Positions 46,419-59,200 of a stretch of 64,000 nt of DNA are shown piece by piece; the first letter of the stretch is position 1; every line of letters begins with the position of its first letter. The position numbers were made by a program, and so were the translations under genes. The stretch covers positions 32,803,453 to 32,867,452 of the forward strand of contig OY987306.1 of NCBI GenBank assembly GCA_963920635.1, read 5' to 3'. This stretch comes from Pseudeuparius sepicola (lineage: Eukaryota; Arthropoda; Insecta; Coleoptera; Anthribidae). The notes beneath the pieces are model-generated. The model had not been told where the DNA came from. It ran no database searches and saw only the letters and a program-made list of their open reading frames with translations.

Positions 46419-49400
46419 TTACTTGATATCACAGAGCAGGGCGACCCCCCTTAGAGTCCAGTGTCTCGGATTGTGGTCCGTCTCGAAATCTATGCTGCCC
46501 ACATATTTCAGGTCGGTCCTTTGCGGTTTTCGATATATGGGGCACTCGTACAATCTCGGGTCTTTCCCTGCTGTCGTGTTGATGGCGTATATGAAGATAA
46601 CCGGCATTTGCTCGTAGAGAACCTGTCAAAGATAAAGTACAATACGCGTAGGCTATGTACGATCGCAAAATTACCTTCGGTTTGCTCTCGACGAGTCGTC
46701 CCGATCGTCTATCTAACCCTGCCCCTTCTAGAAAGAGGCCGTGGACGTAGACTCCTTCCGGGGGCCCTTCTTTGATGTCCTCCTTGTTTTGACGGGTGAT
46801 CAAATTTTGCAAGACGACAGAGTCGAGCGCCCAACCCTTGTGAGCACGGGTGACGTCCTGCCGCATTGCCGTCAAGAATCCTTGAGGATTAAAAAATCCC
46901 GTCATCCAATAAACGCTGGGTCTCCCTGTGTTTATCCAGGTCCTGAACTGAGCATCCCTTTCCAACAGTTCCGTATACCAAAATCCCAAAGTCGCCGATT
47001 CCCAGGATATCTAAAAATGCTAAACAACTAACAAAACTTCAAGCTGTTACTCTTGATTTACCTTTTGCCACCTCTCCGGTATCCTAGCGTCATACATAGC
47101 ATCCAATGCCATTCTCAAATTTTGGCTCATCACTATCGTCCCATCTATCGCCAGTTTCAAGTCGCAAAGTGTCGATTTTACCTAAAACACTCAGGATTTT
47201 ATAATTCTCCCGTAAATTTAATACCGTCTTACCTCTTTAATAACTTTTTGGATACGATCCACCTCTTGCCTAAGGAATATGTTCATTGGTAGCAATGCAC
47301 CCATTCTTTGCAAAGCTTCTCTGACTTCAAATGCATTGTAAGCAGGTGGTAACTTTGACAACATGTCTTCGGCCAAGCAGTGAACTACACTTTCTCTTGT
47401 TTCACCTCCACCCCCTCCACCTTCTTTGGGTTGAACGCTTAGAATTGTGTCCAAGATGCCTACGAACAAGATTTCCTGTTTACAATTTAAAACATAGTTC
47501 AGTGTTCTTTTTGTGCTTTTTAGGGAATTATCTGGGGATTTTTGGAGGATGTGGCAACGTTGCACTGTATCGTCGCGCATGCGCAGTTTCAGTCGAACAA
47601 CGCCCGCCTCCTGGACCAGTCGCATTTTGTCTTTCAAGGACAAATACGTTGTTTATGTTTGATTTAAGAGGTGGTTGCCGATAGCGAAAGTGACGTTAAA
47701 TTTAGGTTTTTTTTTAGTTGCACATCATAAAATCTAATAACATTTTACCTGGCAAAAATTTAGTACAAACATCTCTGTCTTCATTTTAATCATAAGATAT
47801 TACAAGCAGTGTTTTGTTTTATAGGTTATGAAAACCTTGGGAAAAATAATAATTCCAGTGCATAGTGCATATGCTTTTAAGATCTTATGATTAAAATGAA
47901 GACAGAGATGTTTGTACTAAATTTTTGCCAGGTAAAATGTTATTAGATTTTATGCTATACAACTTAAAAAAATACGAAATCTAACGTCACTTTCGCTGTC
48001 GGCAACCCCCTCTTAACGAATAAAACAACTTCTGTACGTAAACATACAACGTAAGCTCTTGTAAAGCGCGTACCTTTCGCCGTATTTATCTGATAAGTGA
48101 TATCGGCATTGCCATGCAACCCGAAAACTTCGGGCGTATCCGTAGCCGGCAAACTGTTGATATAATCAAGGTACCCTTGGAGGTTTCTAGTCTGCGGCAC
48201 TTTATAGCCCTTGTAGAACTCGAATCCTGGCCTCAGAAGCACATCGCAAAACCACACCTACAACAAAAGCAGTCATCAAACGCCCGAATAGGTCCGCATC
48301 GCTTTTACCTGCGTGAAGGTCGTCAAGAGCCTTTTATCGAAGTCGTCTGTGACCCTACCGCCATACTGAACTTCGCCGAGCATATAGCAGACAGTAGGCC
48401 ATGAAACGCCCTTTTTGGGGTCCATGTCGTCCAGGTGGTTCTGGATGAATTGGACGCTAGCAGCGAAGTCCGCTTGGTTGAATTCGTACGGCACATTCCA
48501 GCCTGGTTTGGGAAAAAATGCATAAATTATATATATTTCTTCTATCTTCTTACCTAAAGGTCCAAACTTTCTTCTTTCTTGTACCACTGTGTGAAGAAAC
48601 GCCACTGCGTAGAGCAATGGCGGCCATTGGCTCTGTGCGGAATAATCCAAGTAATCTTGTGTTATGTTTTGGTACGTCCTCTTCATGCTAGCCCTTATTC
48701 CTGGAAAGAAACGTCAAAAAAGTTATTCCTCTTCCTTCGTCTTACCTTGAGGTGGTTCGTTGGTAAATTTGATGGCCATTTGAAGAAGCCCAATAGGAAA
48801 TTGCTCGTGCACTTCTGTCGTTAACCAAACCCTGAAAGATTCGTGAATGTTTTCGGTGTCTACTATCATTGTCATAGTTTCAGTTGCAAAAGGTAATGAA
48901 AGATGAATGTTTTGGAGCAAGACCCAACCCCCATTCAACATAGAAAATTCCAGCATGTCTTTAGCCACTATTTCTTGACCTTGGCCCATTGAAACCGCTT
49001 TGAGTGCTAAAAGAATACAACGTTAATATTTCGTAGTGTAAATATCAAATTTAACTAACGTATATCTTTGGCCTTTGCTAAACTTTGAATTTGCGGAGAA
49101 GGATCTGAACCAATCGATAAGATACAAATCAAAGGAGACCTTGGTTCTGATTCGCTCCAAGTTTGTTCAAGATCCAAAATGCAAGGTTCGCCATATTCTT
49201 CACCTAAAGAGTCTACAAAAAAAACCTCATTTGGTATAAAATGTTTCAAAATAAATGAATATTACCCATAATATATTTTCTTGCTTGAGACAACGTCCTG
49301 TCTGGACTCCAAGATCTTATTAACAACAACTTTCTAAACACATCTAGTTCTTTGTGGTATCCACAAGGCATATCTTCTTCTTCTGGCCGTTCTTTTTCGT

Positions 49401-50256
49401 ACCAATTCTTCCATTCCTTTTCATTTTGTTCGATCTTCAAAACAATGGTTTCGATATTTAAAAAACACCTTTAGCACTGTTTACCTTTTTTAATATCTCC
49501 GAAAACGTAGCGAGTTTGTTTATTTCGACCAGATTCAACCAGGTGATGTCCAAGATCCACCTGAAAGGTTTTGGTTGAACTGCGTTCAAGTCTAAAGAAG
49601 CTCCGCCCTTTATAAATGACATCACTTCTTCATGGGTTATGACGCCATTCTGTAAATCAATCTTCATTGCCATCATTAATGTAAAGAGTGCCTTGTGTCG
49701 TTCGTATAAGCTTCTTTGGGTAAATTTCCAAATCTAGAAAGTGAAGATTGGATAATATTTCGTTTATCGACAATTTTTCTGCTTACTTCATGTGTTAGAT
49801 ACTTCAAAATAATTTTAATCCTCTCCGTGGTATTGCTGCTTTTCTCGGATTTGGTTATAGAGCTGTCGAAAATAATAAGGAACTGCTTTAAAGAGTTTTG
49901 ATACATTATATTGACGTTGCTCATTTCGACGATAAGAAAATAGAGGATGGACCCTCTTGCCGCCACAGCTCTAAATTCTTCTCTAGCCAAGTTTATTTTC
50001 TTCTCGGTATGCACCGAAACCGATAGTTTCTGAGTCACTTCTTCTGCCGTAGTTTTAGTTATTTGCAAGACATTTATAAGTTCCTCGTCGTCTACCAAAG
50101 AACCTTCGGTCGAGTTGAGCCTACTCAACAAGTTTGTTTCGAGTTCTTTCATTCTCTTTTGGTTTTGCATTACCGATTCAAACAAGGCCACTCGTTCGGC
50201 CTCCAGGTCTGATTTTTCCATGAGGATCACCCTGCCAAGCAGCTGGTCTTCCAAAC
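46419..50256 (-). CDS. Dynein exons for AAA6 and the C-terminal domain (last 12 exons)
   Basis: Twelve exons from 50256 to the stop TAA at 46419. Landmarks: [20 protein letters not shown] across the 49786-49734 intron; [15 protein letters not shown] and [17 protein letters not shown] in AAA6 (49006-48746); [20 protein letters not shown] (48502-48309); [20 protein letters not shown] (47459-47233); and [20 protein letters not shown] (47010-46675). The 614-nt intron 47460-48073 holds a palindromic MITE; the other ten introns in this part are 45-53 nt. Confidence 0.93.
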
Positions 50257-53200
50257 CTACATAAAAATCATTTTAGGAAGATGATAATAATATAAGATAT
50301 ATTTCAACGAATACCTAGTCTTGTTACTGTAAAGTCTATTATAGAAGTCTTCGCGCTAATTTCAGGAGAGTACGGAGGATTTGGTAGTTTGGTGGTGATG
50401 TACAACATGAAATCTTTGAGAACGTCGCATTCTTTGTCGCCAACAATTACTTTTTCTATCGTGCCCGATTTGATGAAGTTTTTCTCGAGCACGTTGTCTA
50501 GAACCGGGTCCAACTCAACATCTATGTCTTCGATCAACAGCGGCTTGCCTAACGACAAGCAATCTTCCAGATGCGTTCGAAAATACTTGTGGTTGAGCGA
50601 TGTTATCTTCAAATTATTGTTCGCCTCTTTGTTCTTTATCCACATCTTCCCTTGGTTCTGCGGGTCGATCAGCAACGGATACGACCTCGATTTGGTTACG
50701 ATCAACGCATTTTGTACGGATAATTCGTCGTTTGGCAGCCCTTGTAGTGTCCACTCTGAAACCGTGGCACTCTCAACCAACATATTCGTTATGTTCAAGT
50801 TTACGGTGTAAGGGATCGCCCTCGACTTCAATATCTCCATCCACGTCTTCACCAGGTTAGCCCTGAACTCCTGGTTGTACGGGCCGCAGTAAGAAAGGAA
50901 TCCTGTCGCCAGGAGGACATCGCCGACCAGCCTGCCGAGTTGCTCCTTGAATTCTTTGCTCTGTTGCGTCCATCTGACCTTCTCGCCTCCCAGACCGTTT
51001 ATAAGCGTCGTCGCCGTGTTCATTTTGCGCAAGCAGAGATTCGCGGCGTCCGTCAGCCTCTGTTTTTCCATCACCGCGCTGTCGTACTGTTCTTTTACCG
51101 CGCGTAAGCTCTGCTCTCTTTCCTCGAGTTGTTGTTCGGCTTGTGCGAGGTCGTCCATAGCTACTTTCAGCCTCGCCTCTTGGAGCGTAAGGTTCGCCTT
51201 CAGCGGCAGAACTTCCCTGTTGACGCTATGGAAGAAGGCCATCGCTTTGGTCCAGGAGAGAAGGCCCGCAACGTCTCCGCATACTCTTTTTGCCGTGTCC
51301 ATATTGTAGTCTTCCATTCCGAAGTATGGTTCAAGGAGATCTACCATTTCGTTGTTGATTATGTCTTTGGGATAGTTTTGGAGTTGGAGCAGGAAGGTTG
51401 TTGATGCCATCATCTAGACAATCACAAAAAAAATCTGCTTTATTCTATATTATTTATGATCTATGATAATCACTAGTATGTTCGGTACACAATAAATAAT
51501 TGCATATATCTACACAGTTTATGCCATCGATGTTTTCCATATAAAAACTAAAAGCTACTGTCTTTGGACTATAGTCAATGCTTTTATTTTGAAAGAGAGC
51601 CAACATATCAGCTAAATCTTCACATTTCCATTTATTTTCAGCAAGTCCTAGATACGCCAGATGTGGTAAACTATTTGCAATAGATATTTTTAAATGCTTC
51701 AAATGATTGGCTTCTAAATTCAAAGATTCTAACGATTTTAAAGAAAAGAAAGCGTCCATTAAAATTTCGTTCATTTTGTTGTGCGACAGATCTATAACTC
51801 TTAAATGTGGTAGGTTTGAAAAAACGCCGATTTTAAGTTGTCCAATATTATTTCTGGATATGTTTAATTCAGTTAAATATGGAAAGTGTCTAAATGTTCC
51901 TATTTTTATTTCAGTTATATTGTTATTTTGTATATGCAACTCTGTTAGATTCGACAAGCCTTCGAAACTGTCTATTTCTAAATAGTTTATGTTATTGTTT
52001 TGTAAATATAAGCTTTGTAAATTTGTTAAAGACTTCAACATTTTATTTTGAATACCGTGCAGGTTATTGTTGTACAAATAAAGTATTTTTAATTTTTTCA
52101 ACCCTTCAAATGTATTTTCATCCAATGTTGTTAAATTATTATTGCTCAAATTTAAAATTTGAAGATTATCAAGACCAATAAAAGCAAATGGTTCTATATA
52201 TTTTGCAACGGAAGAAAGATCTAAACACTTTATGGTGTGCAAATCTTTAAAAATATTAGAAGGGATTCGTTTGACGTGTTTGAATAAATTTTGACAATCT
52301 AAATTTGCTAAACTAAACAAGCCATTCAGTGTTTTTGGTTCTATATCGTAAATGTTGCAGTTTGGGAAAGAAAGATTGCGTAAATTGTATAAACCTTTAA
52401 AAACATGATTTTGCAAACTAGATATATTGGAATTTACGAAGTTTAGAGTTTCTAAAAACAGTAACTTAAAAAAACTCTTGGGTTTTACGTCTCCGTTGAA
52501 TTTTATATCTAAACATTTTAATGTATTTAAAGGTTTATTAAAAGATATCGACGAAATTGAACTGCCAGTTACATTTAAATAAATTAGAGAAACTTTTTCA
52601 AGAATTTTAGAGTCGAACTTTTCAATATTTAACAGTTCAAAATAATTCAGAGAAGGCAGTTCATTTAAAGCATTTTCTTCAATTTTTGTTAAGTTACTTG
52701 TTCCCAATGTTAAATTTCGTAATGAAGGTAATTTAAAAAATGCATTGTTTTGTATTTTCCTTAGATCGTTACAAGCTAAATCAATTTTTACCAAGGATCT
52801 AATATTTGCAAACAGTTTGTTTCCTAAAGTTGTTATTTTATTATTTTGTAGATAGATTCTTTTTATATTGTTCAAATTATTGAACATTCTTTTGTCGAGA
52901 TTTTTTAATAAGTTGTTTTTAAGATTGAGCGATTGCAAATTTTCTAAATTAAACGAATTTATTCCAATATTCGATATTTTACAATGCGATAAATTTAAAT
53001 ATCGTAAATATTTTAAATTAAAAGAAGAATTTTCAATGACACCTATAGGATTAAATGAAAGGTCTAAACTCTCAATTTCTAATATGTTTCCCAAAGTTTT
53101 TGATGTTATTACCGAAATGTTATTGTGTGTTAAAATTAAATCTTTGCAACTCGTACCGTCAAAAGCTTTTTCTAACTGAATTACATTTGAGTTCGAAATA

Positions 53201-56200
53201 ATTAGCTTAGACACTTTAGTTTTGTAAAATAATGTTGAGTTAATGTTTTTTAATGTATTTCCACTCAGATTTAAAGTTTCAACTGATATTCCCTCAAAGA
53301 AATTATCAGAAATGTATGATATTTCCGAATTTGACAAATCAATTGAAATTTCATCTTCAGAAGTGAGACAATCGTTCATTAGAATATCCCCAATATCAAA
53401 CTCGCTCTTCTCTAATTTTGGAAGGTGATTCTTACTCATATTCAATTTTTTTCTTATCGTTATTGATTTTATTCTAACATTATTTTTTCCAAAGGCATTA
53501 GACAAATTAATATCGACAATATTGATATTTTTAAATTGTGTATCAGCACTAACAATGCCTTCAAGCAACGATATGTTATTGTCTTCAAAATTAAACATAT
53601 TATAAAATCCTGTAGTATCATAAATTTCTGCAAGGTGGATATTTACACTTTTTATTTTGTTAAAACTGAAATCAAACTCTTTTATTCTGTTCAAATTCGT
53701 CAGGTTAACAACTTCCAATTCGTTGTGACTCAAGTTCAAAACAAGCGGTCTAACATGTTTAAAACTTTCAAAATTTACGATAGAAATACGACAAACACTT
53801 AAGTCCAAGTGAGTCAAAAGAGGCAACACAAAAACTGTATCTACCACCTCAATCTTGTTGTTGGTAAGATATAATTTTGTGATAGACTGCGGCAAATTTG
53901 CTACAAAAGATATATTTTTAATGTCGTTGTAGCTTAAATCAAGCAAAAGCAGGTTTGCAAACGTTTCAAATGCATCTTCTTGAATATCTTCAATACCACT
54001 ATTCTTGATTGTTAAGTTTGTTATTTGGAGCTGAGAACTGTCAAGTCGAACGGCAGGATTTAGAAATGTTTCCAGGTAACTTAAGTTTGAATCCAGTATG
54101 TTGATTGTGTGGAATTTTTGGTCATTTTCCTTCAAAATTGACTCGTAGAATTTTGTCAAAAAGTCTTCTTCGGAGATACTTTTACATGTGACACTATGTT
54201 TGTCTTTTACAACACAATCTTCTAGAGAAAATGCGAACAGTGTCAGTAAAACTGTAATAGTTCTTTTTGGTATCATTTTTCTACAAATATTTAAATGTTT
54301 TGTAATAACAAATATAATATTTCAATATTTACTTACATTTAAGTACAGCGTAGCACACAGTCACGAATGGTGGTGTTTATAATATTTATGCATCAAAAAC
54401 GATCGATTGTATATTGTATTTAAATTTGAAATGGAATGAAATGAATAATTTTAAATTATTGTAATATAATACCGATGGCGATGATTCAAAAATAAACTAT
54501 TTTTGAAATTTCAAAAAAGTCTGGACGGGCATTTAGAAAATTTTTAATGGAATTGGGAGGCAGAATCTTGATTCTACATCAGGTAGTCCTATTTTCGAAT
54601 CATCCTGAGTTCATTTAAAAATCGGTCATTTTAGGTTTTTTCAAAAAAGAGTGCGCTGGCTGGGCATTTAGTAACTTCCAAATCCAATTTTTACTGTATA
54701 GAACATTTTCTAAAATTATCAGGAACATTCCCGAAAACATCGATAACATTATCTAATATTAAGGTCATTATCTAAAATTATCTGGAACATTTTCTAAAAC
54801 AACGAGAATAATGTGTAATACTGGAAACATTACCTAAAATGGGATCTAAAATTATCCGGAACATTATCTAAAACATCAAGAACATTCTCTAATACTTAGA
54901 ACATTCTCTAATATGGGAACATTATCTAAACAACATTTTAGGTTTTTTCAAAAAGAGTGCGCTGGCATTTAGTAACTTCCAAATCCAATTTTTACTGGAA
55001 CCCTCAAACTTACCCTGTAAGTATAGAACATTTCTCTAAAATTATCACGAACATTCCCGAAAACATTATCTAATATTGAGGTCATTGTCTAAAATTATCC
55101 GGAACATTATCTAAAACATCAAGAACATCCTCTAATACGTAGAACATTCTCTAATGCTGGGAACATTCTCTAAAATTACTTGGAACGTTTTCTAAAACGT
55201 CGAGAACATTCTCTAATACTGGGAACATTCTCTAAAATTATCCGGAATATTCTCTAAAAATATACAGAATGTTCCCTTTTTCTCCAACTCTTACCTTAAG
55301 AGACTCAGGCCACGATGGTTTTGGACATGAAGCAGCTGCATCACCAACAAGTGCGTGCAATTTTCTTTGAAATAAGATCAAGACGCAGTCCATAATGCGC
55401 ATGATCAGATGCGGTGGTCTTCCCAGTTTCCTTACAGTAGCTACGGAAAAGCCATTTTTAATCCTTTTCAATATACACTTTTACGCCTTTACCAATATGC
55501 GCCGGCTTAATGGTGTTCAAAGCCGATTCTGCTTCTTCTAGGGCAGGTTTGGCGGCTTCTAGTTTTTGCTCCGCCCTTGCCTTTTCATCGGCTATGGAAG
55601 ACACCAAAACTTCCGCTTTTTCCTTCACTTTCTGCACTTGGTTCTTCACTATCTCTGCTTGCATTGCTCTCTCTGTAACCTAAAAGAGTGGTCTCACTAA
55701 AAATTCTTACATATTCCTTTTGAATACCTCTGTGAGAACTCTTTCGGCTCTTTGCGAAGCATCGGCAAGTTCCTTTTCCATTGCGGCCAGTTCTTTCTTC
55801 AATATGAGCACGGAGGAACTCGCTTCCGCCAGTTTTTCCAATCCCGTGTCCATCCTCAAAGCCCCATCGCTCAACTCCTTCTGCTTGCTGTTATATATGC
55901 TCTTATATCCCGCTATGAAGTTGAGGTAACTCTTCGGGGTTACATGGGTCGCCCTTCTAAACCTCTGAAAGTATTCCACCGACGTTGCAGAAACGACATC
56001 TTGAATGGAGCCTAGGGCGTTGACAAGCTCTTCCTTGACTTCCTCCGTGCAGGCTATTTTAAAGTCGGAGAGGAAGTGCTGCGCCACCAAGACCAAGGCA
56101 TCTTTCGGCCACGGTTGGAACCAGTCGATGGTGCAACCCGATATGAGGGCTGGAAAACGCAGCGCCCTGTTTCTGAACTTTTCTCCTACCGGCGAAAAAC

Positions 56201-59200
56201 AGAAGACCACGTGCAAGTTCTGACAGGTCCTGTTCATGAAATACTCCATGACGACCTCTTGGTTCAGCGCCCTCTTCGGGTTCTCTCTCTTCATTATCGG
56301 GGTGAGTTCCTGGATTATCTCGGCTTGTTCGTCCTTGGTGAACAAGTTCGATATAACGCCAGAAGAGAGGATGTTGTTGAGGTACTCCAGGAAACCCTCC
56401 TCCTTGATGTCTAGGTCTGTAAAGATGAAGGTGGTTCCTTTTCCCTGGCAACCGCACGACCTGTACAATACCTTGAGGTCCTCGAGAAAGTTCCCTATGT
56501 TATAGGACCTGGTGAGCGTTATTTGAAACGTCTTATAGCCGGCTATAAACGAGGAGAGCTTGGTTAGAGACTGCTTGCCGCTGCCGCCCACGCCGACCAA
56601 CATCACGTTGCCCCTGGGATGTCGGATCACCCTGGATATCTTCACCAGGTGAAGCATGGCGTCCGGGAAGAACACCAGGTCCATCCCCGAACCTCTGACC
56701 ATCTCGTTGAATTGCGCCAGGAACATCTCCAACCTCTCCCTCAGTTCGGTCTCGTTCGAGACCGGTTCGTAGACCTTCGGCAGTTCCATGTCCGCATCTT
56801 CCCCTTCTTCACCAGTCGGTTCTGGGGCGTCTCGCATAAAGTCGACGAATACGGGATTTGGTTCTGCTTTCTTACGAAGTTCACTGCCTAAATTTTGTTC
56901 CACGAGGTTCAGTATCTCTTCGTTGAACCATTCCTTATCTTCCTCTATGGTGAATCTGTCGGAAAACACCCTGGTACATTCGTGCTTCCACAACACCATC
57001 ATGCAACCTTCTGACTCTATGACGGTGGAGAGGGTCCCAATCATTCCTTGCCAGATCCTCGAGAGATCCCTCAGCGAAAAAACGTAATGGAATTTCGCCG
57101 GCGTTGGCAATAGTTTCGCCCTCGTGTTCTTCCACAAGATCCTCGTAAGCGGGATGAGTTTCTTCACCAGATTCCGCACTTCAAGGGCGAAGCCCCGCTT
57201 CGCGTTGTAGTGTCCTTGCGCTATCACCCCGAATATTTTATCGATGGAACCGTCTATCGGCAGCGGGCAATTGAAGATGCAAAACTGTCTCTTGAGCCGT
57301 GAAGGAATGTCGTTCCTGCCGCCGCCAGGCTGGCCCATCGCCGCCACGAATTGCACGTCGATAATCGTCGTGAATTCTCCGGGTTTTTCTAAACTGTAGA
57401 AACCGCCCATGTCCATGGTTTGACGTACGATTTCGTTGGTCACCTAAAACAAATAATTGTAGCTTTGCAACCATAAAAAAAAGTCTCACTTGGTCTCCCC
57501 AACAGTTGATCTCCGGTAGATTGACGTCGTCTATAAAAATGATCATCTTCTTGCCGTTCGGAGCTCCGAAAGTGTTGCCCATCCGTTTCTCTATGTAGCT
57601 TTCGACTGTCTTCTGGAATTGATATGGAGTTGTGGCGCTTGAAAAGTTGAAGGCTCTGCTTAGGAAGAGTTCTGGATTGGCCTTCTTCATGTACGACTTC
57701 ATCATTACGGTTTTGGCGGTTCCTTGTTCTCCAATGATTAACACGGCTTGTTCTTGTTTAGCTATGGTGTCTATGAGATAGTTAATTCTGACATTATCCG
57801 GGATGGGGATCAAAATCGTCCCGAATTCTGGAGTCGCCATTTCCGGATAGACGTAGTTTGTGACCATGGAACTCCAGAGCTCCCATTCTCCATCTTGCGT
57901 TACCATATAGTCGAAGAGAGTAGCCTAAAATACAAAATTTTATTTTTTTTTTGTGATAACTAGAATAACCCAAATATGCAAGTCGAAACCCTAAAAATAT
58001 CCGCATAAATATGCAAATAATTTAGTCAAAATATACAGGAAAATGTTGAAATTATGCAAATTAAGAAATACGTTAAAAATATAAATTTATTGTTTCATTT
58101 ACAAACAAACATATATAATGTACAGGGTACAATTTTGGGTGTTTTTCTCAAAAATCTCATTTATTATTAAAGCTAGAGGGTTGCGGTTTTCACGTCACTG
58201 TACTACTTTTTTGAGAGGAATTTGGTGGACCAATCAGATTTTAGATAAGTTTTATAGTTTCCGCGCATTGGCGCAGGACTGGAAATTTTCGATTTTTTGG
58301 AAACCTCTCTCCTGGCTACAACTTATATATATCGACAAATTTAATCAACTATTTTTCTAGATTTTTGGCGTAGAATCGAATGGAATAATTAGTTTTTTGG
58401 TAGCGTTAATAGTTTTTGAGATATGAACTATGGCTTCCATTTAAAAAAATATAACTTTGGTTCATATCTCAAAAACTATTAACGGTTAGTTATAGGAACT
58501 AACCTTGACTTGGCTAAGAAACTGAAACCCACTATTTTTTCCATCACATTTCTAAATTTTTGAAATATTTTGTCCCCAATTTTACCTGCGACACCTCAGA
58601 TTGTTTTACCAGTTCTACACTTCGGGTTAATGGCAAATTAGATTCCTCCATTATGTGTTATTGTTTTAGAAATAAAGCTATAATGTGCTTTTAGAAAGGA
58701 AAGTTGTTTCTTTATTTCCTTTGTTTTCGAATAGTTGTTTAACATCTGTAAGGGACTGGGAAATTAGATCTTTCAGTTGGCAAAAATTCTCGCAATAAAA
58801 AATGCAGCTTCCAACCAAGTGCCCCATCTTGTAATAACAGGTTGAGGTGGAAGAGGAGTGTTTGGTAGTTTTTCTTTGTAGAACTGAACCCTTATAGGCG
58901 CTTTAAGCAAGACTTTTTTCATGTTGGAAATTAAACTATTTACAAGCGGAAAATGTTTTATAATTTCCTCAGCAACCCTATTTAAAGCATGAGCAAGGCA
59001 TGTTACATGTATTTATTCTGTCCTTTTCAATAATTGTACTTTATTAAATAGGTATAAATACGTTTTCAGATTACCAGGATTAGTGCCCATAAAATTATAT
59101 ATTATTTTGGGAAAACCAGGTACCTACCTAGACACCGACCCCTGTTCCCAAAAATGAATGAAACGCCTGCCAAAGATTTAAGTTATTCTAAATTCTTTCA

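Noticed and set aside
50389..51404. Plus-strand frames of 90-140 codons opposite the dynein exon
   Set aside because: Antisense shadows of a well-conserved coding exon.
56005..57135. Alternative frames across the AAA4 exon
   Set aside because: Shadows of the dynein frame, which shows the P-loop and Walker motifs.
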